A DNA stretch of 64,000 bases from NCBI GenBank assembly GCA_013822345.1, contig PNKH01000012.1, positions 1-64,000 of the forward strand. The letters run 5' to 3'. Shown here piece by piece: positions 16,996-24,442 of this stretch (its first letter is position 1; each line of letters starts with the position of its first letter). Source of the stretch: Isosphaera sp. (GTDB lineage Bacteria; Planctomycetota; Planctomycetia; Gemmatales; Gemmataceae). The notes under the pieces are model-generated. The model did no database searches. It had not been told where the DNA came from and saw nothing but the letters and a program-made list of their open reading frames with translations. The position numbers and the translations under genes were made by a program.

Positions 16996-19527
16996 ATGAA
17001 CGGCCCCGACCCGCCCGCCGACGGCCCGACCGGGTCCTACGCCCCGCCCGGCACCTTCCCGGACGGCCGCCCGCTGCCCGACGCGCCGACGCCCCCGTAC
17101 CTCCCCGCCGACCCGGCGGCGGACGCCCCGCCCCCGTCGGCCCGGTTCCGCCCGCACACCCTCCACAAGGAGGGCGGGATGGGCCGGGTCCACCGGGCGG
17201 CCGACGGTGAGCTGAACCGGGAGGTGGCGTTCAAGGACATCAAGCCGAAGTACGCGGACTCGGACGCGGCCCGGCAGCGGTTCATCTTCGAGGCCGAGGT
17301 GACCGGCCGGCTGGAGCACCCGGGGATCGTGCCGGTGTACGGGTTCGGGCGGTGCCCGGCCGGCCGGCCGTACTACGGGATGCGGTTCATCGACGGGCAG
17401 ACGCTCGGGGAGGCGGCGGCCGCGTTCCACGCGGCGGCCGGCCCGGCGACCGTGGACCGGGCGCTGGCGCTGCGCCGGCTGCTGACCCGGTTCGTGTCGG
17501 TCTGCCAGACGGTCGCGTTCGCCCACAGCCGGGGGGTGATCCACCGGGACCTGAAGCCGGCGAACGTGATGCTCGGGCCGTTCGGCGAGACGCTGGTGAT
17601 GGACTGGGGGGTGGCGAAGCGGCTGCGGGCCGGGGAGGGGGAGGCGGAGGCCGCCGCACCGACCGCGGACCCGACCGGGGACCCGGCCGGCGTGACCCGG
17701 TCGGCCCCCGGGAGCCTGTTCGGCACCCCCGGGTACTGGTCCCCCGAGCAGGCCGCCGGGCGGCCGGACCTGCACGACGAGCGGACCGACGTGTACGGGC
17801 TGGGGGCGGTACTGTTCCACCTCCTGACCGGCCGGGCCCCGAACCCGGGCGGGGTGATCCCGCCGGACCCGCCGAGCCCGCGGGCCGACCGGGCGTGGGT
17901 CGACGAGGTGCTCGACGCGATCACCCGGCGGGCGCTGGCCCGGGCCCGGGAGGACCGGTACCCGTCGGCCGCGGCGGTGGCGGTCGAGGTGGAGCGGTGG
18001 CTGGCGGACCAGCCGGTGGCGGCCCAGCGGGCGGTGGTCGCGGCCCTGGTCGCGGCGGTCAAGTCCCAGCCCGGCGACTACCGCCTGACCGAGCAGCTGG
18101 CCCGGCAGCAGGCGAACCTCGGGCTGATGCTCGGGGGGATGGGGCGGGACGCGGACGCGGTGGCCGAGTTGACGGCCGCCATCCTGCTGTTCGCCCGGCT
18201 GGCCGCGGACCGGGGCCGGCCGCGGTTCCGGGCCGACGAGGCGAACTGCTACCTGGCGCTGGCCCGGTGCCTCGCCGCCCTCGGCCGGCCGGAGGACGCG
18301 CACGCGGCCAACGTGAAGGCGGCCGAGTTGTACCGCGGGCTGGTCGCCGCCCGGCCGGACGAGTTCCCGGAGGGCCTGGCGACGGCCATGCTCACCCTGG
18401 CCGCCCCGCTCCGACCGTCCGGGGCGTCCGCCCCGGCCCCCGACACACCCGCCCCGGCGACCACCCCGGTCGAGACCCGTACCGCGGACCCGGACCCGAA
18501 CGTGACCCTCGACGAGTTGCCGGTGCCCGCGGACCCGAACAAGACGGTGGTTCCGGACACGGCCCCGGTCGGTCGGCCGGCCCCGGACTCAGCCGATCCG
18601 GCCGAGACGGCGGTCCCCGGCTACACCCTGCTCCGGGAGGTCGGCCGCGGCGGGCTCGGGTCCGTTTGGCTCGCCCGGGACGAGGCCCTGGGCCGGCGCG
18701 TCGCGGTCAAGGTCCTGGCCCACGGCTTCGCCACCGGCGGCGCGGCCGAGCGGTTCGCCCGGGAGGCCCGGGTGACGGCCGGGCTGGAGCACCCGAACAT
18801 CATCCGGGTGTACGCCGCCGGCCGGCGGGCGGACGGGGGCCAGTACCTCGTCATGGAGTACCTGACCGGGACGACCCTACTGGAGGCGATCGGGGCGCGC
18901 GGGACGGGGCCGAACCGGACCCTGCTGAGGGCCCTGGCCCAGGTATGCGACGGGCTCCACTACGCCCACGGCCGGGGGGTCGTTCACCGGGACGCGAAGC
19001 CGGCGAACGTGATGCTCGTGCGGAACGGGCGGGTCGTCCTCCTCGACTGGGGGGTGGCGCGGGTGGTCGGCCAGCCGGACGGGGACGACGCGGACGACCG
19101 GCTCCCCCCCGACCGGGACGACGGGATGGACACGGCCTCGGGGGGCGTCGTCGGGACCCCGGCGTACATGGCCCCGGAGCAGGCCCGCGGGGACCAAGCT
19201 GCGGTCGGCCCGCGGACGGACGTATACGTCGTCGGGGCCGGGCTGTTCCACCTGCTGACCGGTCGCACCCCGATCGACGCCCGCGGGGGCGTGGCGGAGG
19301 CGCTCGGCCGGCTCATCCAGGGCGGCATCCCCCGCCCGCGGGACGTGCGGCCGGACGTGCCGCCGGCGCTGGACGCGATCTGCGCCAAGGCGATGGCGTT
19401 CCGTCCCGGGGACCGGTACCCGTCGGCCGCCGCCCTGGCCGCCGACCTGCGGGCGTACCTCGCCGGCCGGCCGGTGTCGGCGCTGCCGCGCCGCGGGCTG
19501 TGGGGGTGGCTGACCGGTCGCCGCTGA
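16996..19527 (+). CDS. Protein with two Ser/Thr kinase domains
   Basis: This 843-residue protein contains two complete Hanks-type kinase domains. Domain 1 (about 50-345) has glycine loop KEGGMGRV, Lys80 in VAFKDIK, HRDLKPANVML (HRD 183-185) and DWG at 203. Domain 2 (about 545-830) has GRGGLGSVW, Lys in VAVKVLA (about 572), HRDAKPANVML (HRD 664-666) and DWG at 684. Both keep Lys, HRD and the metal Asp, so both could be active, although domain 2 has Ala for the usual Leu in the catalytic loop. Between them lie a TPR-like helical stretch (about 350-460) and a Pro/Ala/Thr-rich linker. No membrane helix is seen, so it is probably cytosolic, unlike the kinases at 7-10 kb. Confidence 0.9.
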   Translation: MNGPDPPADGPTGSYAPPGTFPDGRPLPDAPTPPYLPADPAADAPPPSARFRPHTLHKEGGMGRVHRAADGELNREVAFKDIKPKYADSDAARQRFIFEAEVTGRLEHPGIVPVYGFGRCPAGRPYYGMRFIDGQTLGEAAAAFHAAAGPATVDRALALRRLLTRFVSVCQTVAFAHSRGVIHRDLKPANVMLGPFGETLVMDWGVAKRLRAGEGEAEAAAPTADPTGDPAGVTRSAPGSLFGTPGYWSPEQAAGRPDLHDERTDVYGLGAVLFHLLTGRAPNPGGVIPPDPPSPRADRAWVDEVLDAITRRALARAREDRYPSAAAVAVEVERWLADQPVAAQRAVVAALVAAVKSQPGDYRLTEQLARQQANLGLMLGGMGRDADAVAELTAAILLFARLAADRGRPRFRADEANCYLALARCLAALGRPEDAHAANVKAAELYRGLVAARPDEFPEGLATAMLTLAAPLRPSGASAPAPDTPAPATTPVETRTADPDPNVTLDELPVPADPNKTVVPDTAPVGRPAPDSADPAETAVPGYTLLREVGRGGLGSVWLARDEALGRRVAVKVLAHGFATGGAAERFAREARVTAGLEHPNIIRVYAAGRRADGGQYLVMEYLTGTTLLEAIGARGTGPNRTLLRALAQVCDGLHYAHGRGVVHRDAKPANVMLVRNGRVVLLDWGVARVVGQPDGDDADDRLPPDRDDGMDTASGGVVGTPAYMAPEQARGDQAAVGPRTDVYVVGAGLFHLLTGRTPIDARGGVAEALGRLIQGGIPRPRDVRPDVPPALDAICAKAMAFRPGDRYPSAAALAADLRAYLAGRPVSALPRRGLWGWLTGRR

Positions 19528-19545
19528 CCGGGCCGGGACTGTGGT

Positions 19546-19611
19546 GTCTCCGTTCCGCCGCTCGCGGCGTTGCGCGCCGGCGCGCAACGCCGCGAGCGGC
19601 GGAACGGAGAC
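19546..19611. repeat. Perfect 66-bp palindrome, type A family
   Basis: The two 33-base halves are exact reverse complements with no loop, containing the type A core GCCGCTCGCGGCGTTGCG. It lies just after the dual-kinase stop codon and upstream of the rho promoter, a position expected for a terminator or an inserted repeat. Confidence 0.95.
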
Positions 19612-19632
19612 GCGACCCGTCCGGGTTCCCCT

Positions 19633-19661
19633 TTGCACCGGGCGGGGGGGTCGGGTAGAAT
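19633..19661 (+). promoter_or_regulatory. Strong sigma70-type promoter of rho
   Basis: TTGCAC (19633-19638), a 17-base spacer and TAGAAT (19656-19661) make a good sigma70-type promoter. The expected start near 19,668 leaves about 109 bases before the rho ATG at 19,777. A long leader fits rho autoregulation known in other bacteria; this is inference. Confidence 0.65.
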
Positions 19662-19776
19662 CCACCCCACCACCGGCGACCCCGTCCCGCTCCGCGACCC
19701 GACCGCCCGACCGTCCGTCCCGGTTGTCCGCCCGCCGCCCGGCCCTCGCCCGGCGGCCTCCGAGTTAGGATCACGC

Positions 19777-20943
19777 ATGTCCGACCCGCGCACGACGGCG
19801 CAGGGGGTGCTCGAAATGCACCCCAAGGGGTACGGGTTCCTCCGCAACCCGGCCCGCCACTACGCCCCCGCCCCGGCCGACGCCTACGTGTCCGGCCAAC
19901 TCATCGGCAAGCACTCCCTCGCCGAAGGGCTTCACCTCGCCGGCCCCCTCGAGCCCGCCCGCCGCGGGGCCACCGGCCCCCGCCTGGCCGCCGTCGAGTC
20001 GGTCGAGGGGGCCGACCCGAAGCTGTTCAAGCGGCGCCTCTGGGACGAGCTGACCGCCGTCGACCCGACCCGGTGGATCCGGCTGGAGACCGGCCCGGAA
20101 CCGCTGACGACCCGCGTCATGGACATGTTCACGCCCATCGGCATGGGCCAGCGCGGGCTGATCGTCGCCCCGCCCCGGACCGGCAAGACCGTCCTGCTGC
20201 AGCACGTCGCCCAGGCGGTCATCGCCAACCACCCGGCCATGCACCTGATGGTGCTGCTCGTCGACGAGCGGCCGGAAGAGGTGACCGACATCCGCCGCAC
20301 CCTGACCGGGTCCGGCAAGCCGGGCGACCCGGTCGCCCCCGGGGCCCCGCCGTGCGAGGTGCTGGCGTCCAGCTCCGACCGCGACACCGCCAGCCACATC
20401 CGGCTGGCGAACCTGGTCGTCGAGCGGGCGAAGCGGCTGACCGAGATGGGCCGGGACGTGCTCGTCCTGCTCGACAGCCTGACCCGGCTGGCCCGGGCGC
20501 ACAACAAGACATCCGGGAGCGGGAAGACGATGTCCGGCGGGGTGGACGCGAAGGCCCTGGAGGTGCCGAAGCGGCTGTTCGGCAGCGCCCGGGCGTTCGA
20601 CGAGGGCGGCACCCTGACCATCCTCGGGACGGCCCTCATCGAGACCGGGAGCCGGATGGACGAGGTCATCTTCCAGGAGTTCAAGGGGACCGGGAACATG
20701 GAGCTGGTGCTGAGCCGGCCGCTGGCCGAGCGCCGCGTCTACCCGGCCATCGACCTGGGTGCGAGCGGCACCCGCAAGGAGGAGCGGCTGCTCCCGGCGG
20801 AGATGCTGGAGCAGATCACGCTCGTCCGGCGGAGCCTGATGCAGTTGAAGCCGGTCGAGGCGATGGAGGGCCTGGTGAAGCAGCTGGGCAAGACGAAGTC
20901 GAACGCCGAGTTCCTGATGACGGTGAGCAAGTTCGTCCGGTGA
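19777..20943 (+). CDS. rho: Transcription termination factor Rho
   Basis: Rho is the RNA-dependent hexameric helicase that ends transcription at unstructured C-rich sites. This 388-residue copy is somewhat shorter than the roughly 419-residue E. coli protein because the N-terminal part is reduced. A cold-shock-like RNA-binding segment (about 7-60, with GVLEMHPKGYGFLR) leads into the motor. Walker A reads APPRTGKTVLLQ where the common form is APPKAGKT, a small change beside the bicyclomycin pocket. Q-loop and R-loop motifs follow (LLDSLTRLARAHN, GTGNMELVLSR). The ATG and upstream promoter give the start. It stands alone, with a type A hairpin on each side. Confidence 0.95.
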   Translation: MSDPRTTAQGVLEMHPKGYGFLRNPARHYAPAPADAYVSGQLIGKHSLAEGLHLAGPLEPARRGATGPRLAAVESVEGADPKLFKRRLWDELTAVDPTRWIRLETGPEPLTTRVMDMFTPIGMGQRGLIVAPPRTGKTVLLQHVAQAVIANHPAMHLMVLLVDERPEEVTDIRRTLTGSGKPGDPVAPGAPPCEVLASSSDRDTASHIRLANLVVERAKRLTEMGRDVLVLLDSLTRLARAHNKTSGSGKTMSGGVDAKALEVPKRLFGSARAFDEGGTLTILGTALIETGSRMDEVIFQEFKGTGNMELVLSRPLAERRVYPAIDLGASGTRKEERLLPAEMLEQITLVRRSLMQLKPVEAMEGLVKQLGKTKSNAEFLMTVSKFVR

Positions 20944-20952
20944 CCCCGTTCC

Positions 20953-21007
20953 GTTTCGCCGCTCGCGGCGTTGCACGCGTTGGCAGGCAACGCCGCAAGC
21001 GGCGAAC
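20953..21007. repeat. Imperfect type A hairpin after rho
   Basis: Arms around 20,953-20,974 and 20,987-21,007 share the GTTTCGCCGC...GGCGTTGC core of the type A family and pair with a few mismatches. It directly follows the rho stop codon. Confidence 0.85.
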
Positions 21008-21035
21008 CTGAGACGCGACCCGGACCCGCGGGCGC

Positions 21036-21064
21036 TTGATTCGACACCTCCCGGTGGCTACCCT
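21036..21064 (+). promoter_or_regulatory. Candidate promoter of the STAS gene
   Basis: TTGATT (21036-21041), 17 bases, TACCCT (21059-21064), about 55 bases before the ATG at 21,119. The match is moderate. Confidence 0.45.
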
Positions 21065-21118
21065 TGGGGTGGCCGCCGGCCGGCGGCGCACCTCGCCCGA
21101 CCCAGGAGGGTTCCCCGA

Positions 21119-21502
21119 ATGGCCCCCGACGCCGACCTGACGAACGAGTTCTTCCAGGTCCGGCGGCACGGGGACGTGGCCGTGATCGTCCCGTCGCCGC
21201 AGATCGAGCACCTGCCGGAGACGCTGCTCCAGCCGGCCGCCCAGATGGTGCTGGCCCCGCTGAAGGAGGACCCGCCGAACCAGATCATCGTCGACCTGTC
21301 GGACGTCGGGTACTTCGGGTCGGCGTTCATCACCTTCCTGCTCCGCTGCCACCTGATGACCAAGACGCGGGGGAGCGAGCTGGTGCTGGCCGGGGTGAAC
21401 AAGGAGATCCGCGAGTTGCTGCGGACGACCGCCCTGGACACCCTGTGGGCGCTGTACGACACCCCGGACGAGGCGATCGAGGCGCTCAGCGGGGTGGACT
21501 GA
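21119..21502 (+). CDS. STAS-domain protein (anti-sigma factor antagonist-like)
   Basis: This 127-residue single-domain protein is of the STAS/SpoIIAA type. The diagnostic segment is IIVDLSDVGYFGSAFITFLL (about 59-78), whose Ser (about 71) is the site phosphorylated by a partner kinase in known members. It has no membrane part. No anti-sigma factor or kinase of the SpoIIAB/RsbW type is adjacent, but several Hanks kinases lie within 15 kb. AGGAGG-like sequence precedes the ATG. It is followed 58 bases later by a small membrane protein. Confidence 0.85.
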   Translation: MAPDADLTNEFFQVRRHGDVAVIVPSPQIEHLPETLLQPAAQMVLAPLKEDPPNQIIVDLSDVGYFGSAFITFLLRCHLMTKTRGSELVLAGVNKEIRELLRTTALDTLWALYDTPDEAIEALSGVD

Positions 21503-21560
21503 CGGGAATAACCGCCCCGCGGCGGGATCGGCCCGGTAGCCGGCCCGCCGCGGGGGTGTC

Positions 21561-21848
21561 ATGCTCCGCATCACGTCCCGACACGTCGGCCTGTTCTTCG
21601 CCGTGGGCGGCGTGCTCCTCCTCGTCTGGGCGCTGCGGTCCGACCCGCCGGCCCCGCCCCGGCTACCCAAACCGGTGGTCGAAGTCGTTGTCGCGCCCGT
21701 CAAGATGATCGGCGAGGGGCTCGCCGAGGCCATCGGGAAGGCCGGCGATCGACTGGTGGCGGAACTCGTCGCCAGGAGCGCCGCCCTGGTGATCGAGCTC
21801 TCCTGCTCGCCGGAAGCCCGTGTCGCGTTCTGGGCCGGGGGGCGGTGA
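21561..21848 (+). CDS. Small membrane protein, hypothetical
   Basis: This 95-residue protein has one N-terminal membrane helix (about 8-25), a short Pro-rich stretch and an amphipathic C-terminal part. I do not recognise it. It follows the STAS gene on the same strand. The promoter of the SAM riboswitch unit lies just after its stop codon. Confidence 0.6.
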   Translation: MLRITSRHVGLFFAVGGVLLLVWALRSDPPAPPRLPKPVVEVVVAPVKMIGEGLAEAIGKAGDRLVAELVARSAALVIELSCSPEARVAFWAGGR

Positions 21849-21866
21849 GTTTTCCGACATTCCCCG

Positions 21867-21895
21867 TTGCCGTCGGCCGCCCCGGCACTTACACT
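21867..21895 (+). promoter_or_regulatory. Promoter of the SAM-riboswitch unit
   Basis: TTGCCG (21867-21872), 17 bases, TACACT (21890-21895). The expected start near 21,902 is about 46 bases ahead of the riboswitch, a usual spacing for leader-controlled units. Confidence 0.6.
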
Positions 21896-21947
21896 TCTCC
21901 CAACCCCAGCGCCCGCCGCCGGGGGCTGACAACTTGCGCTGGTGAGC

Positions 21948-22105
21948 ATCTTATCCAGAGTGGCTGAGGGGCCAGGCCCGACGACGCCACAGCAACCGGC
22001 CCGGAACCCGCGTCGCCCGACGCGGCCCGAGGTGCAGGTGCTAACTCCTGCCCGGCAAACGCCCCGACCGACGACGGGTCGCGGTATGGCCGGGGAAGAT
22101 AAGAT
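21948..22105 (+). promoter_or_regulatory. SAM-I riboswitch (S-box)
   Basis: The leader carries the S-box consensus in order: CTTATCCAGAG with CTGAGGGGCCAGGCCCGACG, then CCACAGCAACCGG, then AGGTGCTAACTCCTG, and a closing GATAAGAT. P1 is an exact 8-bp pairing of 21948-21955 with 22098-22105. These are the S-adenosylmethionine-binding core elements, so it should sense SAM and lower expression when SAM is plentiful. It precedes a threonine-synthase-like gene with a ThiS/MoaD-like and an E1-like gene behind it, which places that set in methionine or sulfur metabolism. Confidence 0.9.
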
Positions 22106-22141
22106 CTCGCGCGGGGGCGACCCCGCCGACCCCTCTTATCT
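22097..22141 (+). promoter_or_regulatory. Riboswitch expression platform with competing pairing
   Basis: AGATAAGA (22097-22104), the 3' strand of P1, is also exactly complementary to TCTTATCT (22134-22141). Between them is a perfect 6-bp hairpin, GCGGGG with CCCCGC (22111-22126). SAM-bound RNA would use P1, and SAM-free RNA could use the distal pairing. No U tract follows, so control of a downstream structure, of Rho access or of translation is more likely than a simple intrinsic terminator; that is inference. Confidence 0.6.
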
Positions 22142-22252
22142 CACCGCACCCGCCGGGGCCCACCCGCGGGCCTCACACTGGACGAGACCGACTCACCCCG
22201 CCACCGGACCCGCCGCGCCCCCCGCGCCGCGCCCACCACAGGGGTGTTCTCC

Positions 22253-23515
22253 GTGCCCAGGACCGACTTCGCCACCGGGATGACCTGCCGCGTCTGCGGC
22301 AAGCTCTACCCGAAGTCCGCCATCAACTTCTGCGTCGACGACTTCGGCCCGCTCGAGGTCAGCTACGACTACGACGCGGCCCGGCCGGCCCTCACCCGGG
22401 CGGAACTCGCCCGGCGGCCGTGGAACATGTGGCGCTACCGCGAGCTGCTGCCGCTCGACGGCGAGCCGACCGTCGGCCGGGATGTCGGCGGCACCCCGCT
22501 CGTCCGCGCCGACCGCCTCGCCGACGCGCTGGGCGTCGAGCGGTTGTGGATCAAGAACGACGCGGTCAACTTCCCGACGCTGTCGTTCAAGGACCGGGTC
22601 GTGTCGGTCGCCCTGAGTAAGGCCCGCGAGTTCGGGATGCGGACGGTCGGGTGCGCCAGCACCGGGAACCTGGCGAACAGCGTCGCGGCGCAGGCGGCCA
22701 GCGCCGGCCTCGAAACCTTCATCCTCGTCCCGGCCGACCTGGAGCGGACGAAGATCTTCGGCACGGCCGTGTACGGGGCGAAGGTGATCGGGGTGACCGG
22801 CACCTACGACGAGGTGAACCGGGTCTGCACCCAGATCGCGCTGAAGTACGGGTGGGGGTTCGTGAACGTCAACCTCCGGCCGTTCTACGCCGAGGGGTCG
22901 AAGACGATGGGGTTCGAGATCGCCGAGGAGTTGGGCTGGCGGTTCCCGCAGCACGTCGTCGCGCCGATGGCCGGCGGGGCGCTGATCGGCAAGATCCACA
23001 AGGCGTTCACCGAGTTGCACAACATCGGCCTGGTGGACGCACCGGTGACGACGAAGATGTACGGGGCGCAGGCGACCGGGTGCAACCCGATCGCGGACTG
23101 CGTGAAGTCGGGGCGGGAGCGGCACAAGCCGGTGCGGAAGCCGGCCACGATCTGCAAGAGCCTGGCCATCGGCGACCCGGCCGACGGGTACTTCGCGGCG
23201 AAGCTGATCCGCCAGACCGGCGGGTGGGCGGAGGACGTGTCGGATGAGGAGATCGTCGACGGGATGCTGCTGCTGGCGAAGACGGAGGGCGTGTTCGCGG
23301 AGACGGCCGGCGGGACGACGGTGGCGGTGGCCCGGAAGCTGATCGAGGCCGGGCGGATCCCGCGGGACGAGGAGATCGTGCTCTGCGTCACGGGGAACGG
23401 GTTGAAGACGCAGGACGCGGTGTTCGACGCGCTGGAGCCGCCGGCGACGATCGCCGCGACGCTGGCCGCGTTCGAGGAGCTGGCCGGGCTGAAGGCGGAG
23501 CCGGTGCTGGTGTGA
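22253..23515 (+). CDS. Threonine synthase-like PLP enzyme under a SAM riboswitch
   Basis: This protein of about 420 residues is of the threonine synthase family (fold type II PLP enzymes). A CRVCGKLYP ... C segment at the N-terminus is the small Cys-rich leader of many bacterial threonine synthases. PLP Lys is about residue 113 in TLSFKDRVV, followed by ASTGNLANSVAAQ (phosphate loop) and VAPMAGGALIGK. GTG 22253 is my start because AGGGG lies about 8 bases upstream; GTG 22244 and ATG 22280 are alternatives. A true threonine synthase repressed by SAM would be odd. The gene is followed by a Gly-Gly carrier and an E1 enzyme, so use of a protein thiocarboxylate as sulfur donor is possible. The substrate is not shown. 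Confidence 0.88.
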   Translation: MPRTDFATGMTCRVCGKLYPKSAINFCVDDFGPLEVSYDYDAARPALTRAELARRPWNMWRYRELLPLDGEPTVGRDVGGTPLVRADRLADALGVERLWIKNDAVNFPTLSFKDRVVSVALSKAREFGMRTVGCASTGNLANSVAAQAASAGLETFILVPADLERTKIFGTAVYGAKVIGVTGTYDEVNRVCTQIALKYGWGFVNVNLRPFYAEGSKTMGFEIAEELGWRFPQHVVAPMAGGALIGKIHKAFTELHNIGLVDAPVTTKMYGAQATGCNPIADCVKSGRERHKPVRKPATICKSLAIGDPADGYFAAKLIRQTGGWAEDVSDEEIVDGMLLLAKTEGVFAETAGGTTVAVARKLIEAGRIPRDEEIVLCVTGNGLKTQDAVFDALEPPATIAATLAAFEELAGLKAEPVLV

Positions 23516-23525
23516 GTTGGTGTCG

Positions 23526-23562
23526 GGTGGGCCGAGGCCGCGCCTCGCGGCCTCGGCCCACC
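23526..23562. repeat. Perfect 17-bp hairpin
   Basis: GGTGGGCCGAGGCCGCG, CCT, then its exact complement. It lies 10 bases after the PLP-enzyme stop codon, between that gene and the carrier-protein gene, with a second partial pairing (GCCGGCG) to 23,600. Confidence 0.9.
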
Positions 23563-23625
23563 GTGGGGCGCGTGGTGGGACTCGCCGGCGAAGCGCCGGC
23601 TCGGCCCACCCTACGAGAGGAACCG

Positions 23626-23898
23626 ATGGCGATCCGCGTCGAGATCCCCGGTCCGCTGCGCGAGCAGGCCGGGGGGAACACCGAGGTGGCGGTGACCGGG
23701 GCGACAGTCGGGGCGGCCCTGGCCGACCTCGTCCGCCAGCACCCGGCGCTGGAGCCGAAACTGTTCCAGAACGGCGCCCTCCGGCCGTACATCAACGTGT
23801 TCGTCAACGACGAGGACATCCGCTACCTCGACGAGATGGACACGAAGGTGACCGACGGCGTGATCGTGGCGCTGATCCCCGCGGTCGCCGGGGGGTGA
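23626..23898 (+). CDS. MoaD/ThiS-family sulfur-carrier protein
   Basis: This is a 90-residue beta-grasp protein ending in VAGG. The C-terminal Gly-Gly is the site adenylated and thiocarboxylated by an E1 partner in ThiS, MoaD, CysO and HcyS. The pattern LREQAGG ... ATVGAALADLVRQHPAL ... INVFVNDEDIRYL ... ALIPAVAGG is that of the MoaD/ThiS family. GAGAGG lies 7 bases before the ATG. The E1-like gene that could load it starts 545 bases downstream. The PLP enzyme upstream would be the acceptor if it acts as in CysO/CysM. Confidence 0.9.
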   Translation: MAIRVEIPGPLREQAGGNTEVAVTGATVGAALADLVRQHPALEPKLFQNGALRPYINVFVNDEDIRYLDEMDTKVTDGVIVALIPAVAGG

Positions 23899-23901
23899 GG
23901 A

Positions 23902-23986
23902 GATGGGGTGAACGGGTGAGGGAGTGAAGGGGTGAGAAGAGGGCTGGTTTTGTCACCCCTTCACCCCCTCACCCGTTCACCCCTTC
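23902..23986. repeat. 34-bp inverted repeat, type E family
   Basis: Arms 23902-23935 and 23953-23986 pair with one or two mismatches and match the fae/mtdB element (13,181) in sequence and orientation of the GGTGAACGGGTGAGGG motif. It lies right after the carrier-protein stop codon. Confidence 0.92.
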
Positions 23987-24009
23987 ATGGAGATCGGTGG
24001 GCAGCACGC

Positions 24010-24342
24010 ATGGCCGACGACGCACCCCCGACCGAGGCCCCCGACGGGGCGGCCGTGTTCCCGCTGATCCCGGCGGAGCTGGGCGTCCACCCGCTGCTGC
24101 TGGCGGTGCTACACGCCTACGTCTTCCTCGAAGGCTCCGACGCGGCGGTGCTGAACCCGGCGGCCGCCGAGGAGGCGATGCAGTACCTGGTCGGGTACCT
24201 CCAGCGGCTCCGCGGCGACGCCCTCCGCAAGGCCCGCGAGGACATGGCCGCCCTCGCCGGGTTCGCCAAGGCCGAGAAGTGGCCGAAGCAGCAGGTCCGG
24301 TTCCTGCAAGACTTCCTGAAGGACAACGGCATCACCACCTGA
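24010..24342 (+). CDS. Small helical protein in the sulfur-carrier cluster, hypothetical
   Basis: I do not recognise this 110-residue protein. After an acidic, Pro-rich start, it is nearly all helical and Leu/Ala-rich, with a VLHAYVFLEGSDAAVLNPAAAEEA-like segment (about 35-58) and a charged second half. There is no JAMM/MPN metalloprotease motif (HxHxxxxxxxxSxxD), so it is not the missing peptidase of the CysO or HcyS systems. It lies between the carrier gene and the E1 gene on the same strand, so it may be an accessory subunit. Confidence 0.7.
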   Translation: MADDAPPTEAPDGAAVFPLIPAELGVHPLLLAVLHAYVFLEGSDAAVLNPAAAEEAMQYLVGYLQRLRGDALRKAREDMAALAGFAKAEKWPKQQVRFLQDFLKDNGITT

Positions 24343-24343
24343 C

Positions 24344-24428
24344 GCGTAGCCGCGACGCGGAGTCCTCGGAGCGGAGCGCGGGCGCCTGCCCCGCGCTCCG
24401 CTCCGAGGACTCCGCGTCGCGGCTACGC
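24344..24428. repeat. Perfect 39-bp inverted repeat
   Basis: Arms 24344-24382 and 24390-24428 are exact complements with a 7-base loop; motif CGGAGTCCTCGGAGCGGAGC. It lies between the helical-protein gene and the E1-like gene, 15 bases before the E1 ATG, and would fold into the longest perfect stem in the window. Confidence 0.96.
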
Positions 24429-24442
24429 GGGGACGTTCACCC

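Noticed and set aside
19528-19776. Intrinsic terminator of the dual-kinase gene at the 66-bp palindrome
   Set aside because: The palindrome has no T tract and its length and family membership fit the dispersed repeat population better; a terminator role is still possible.
24010-24342. JAMM/MPN peptidase for the sulfur-carrier cluster
   Set aside because: The 110-residue protein between the carrier and the E1 gene has no HxH...SxxD metal motif, so it cannot be the missing peptidase.
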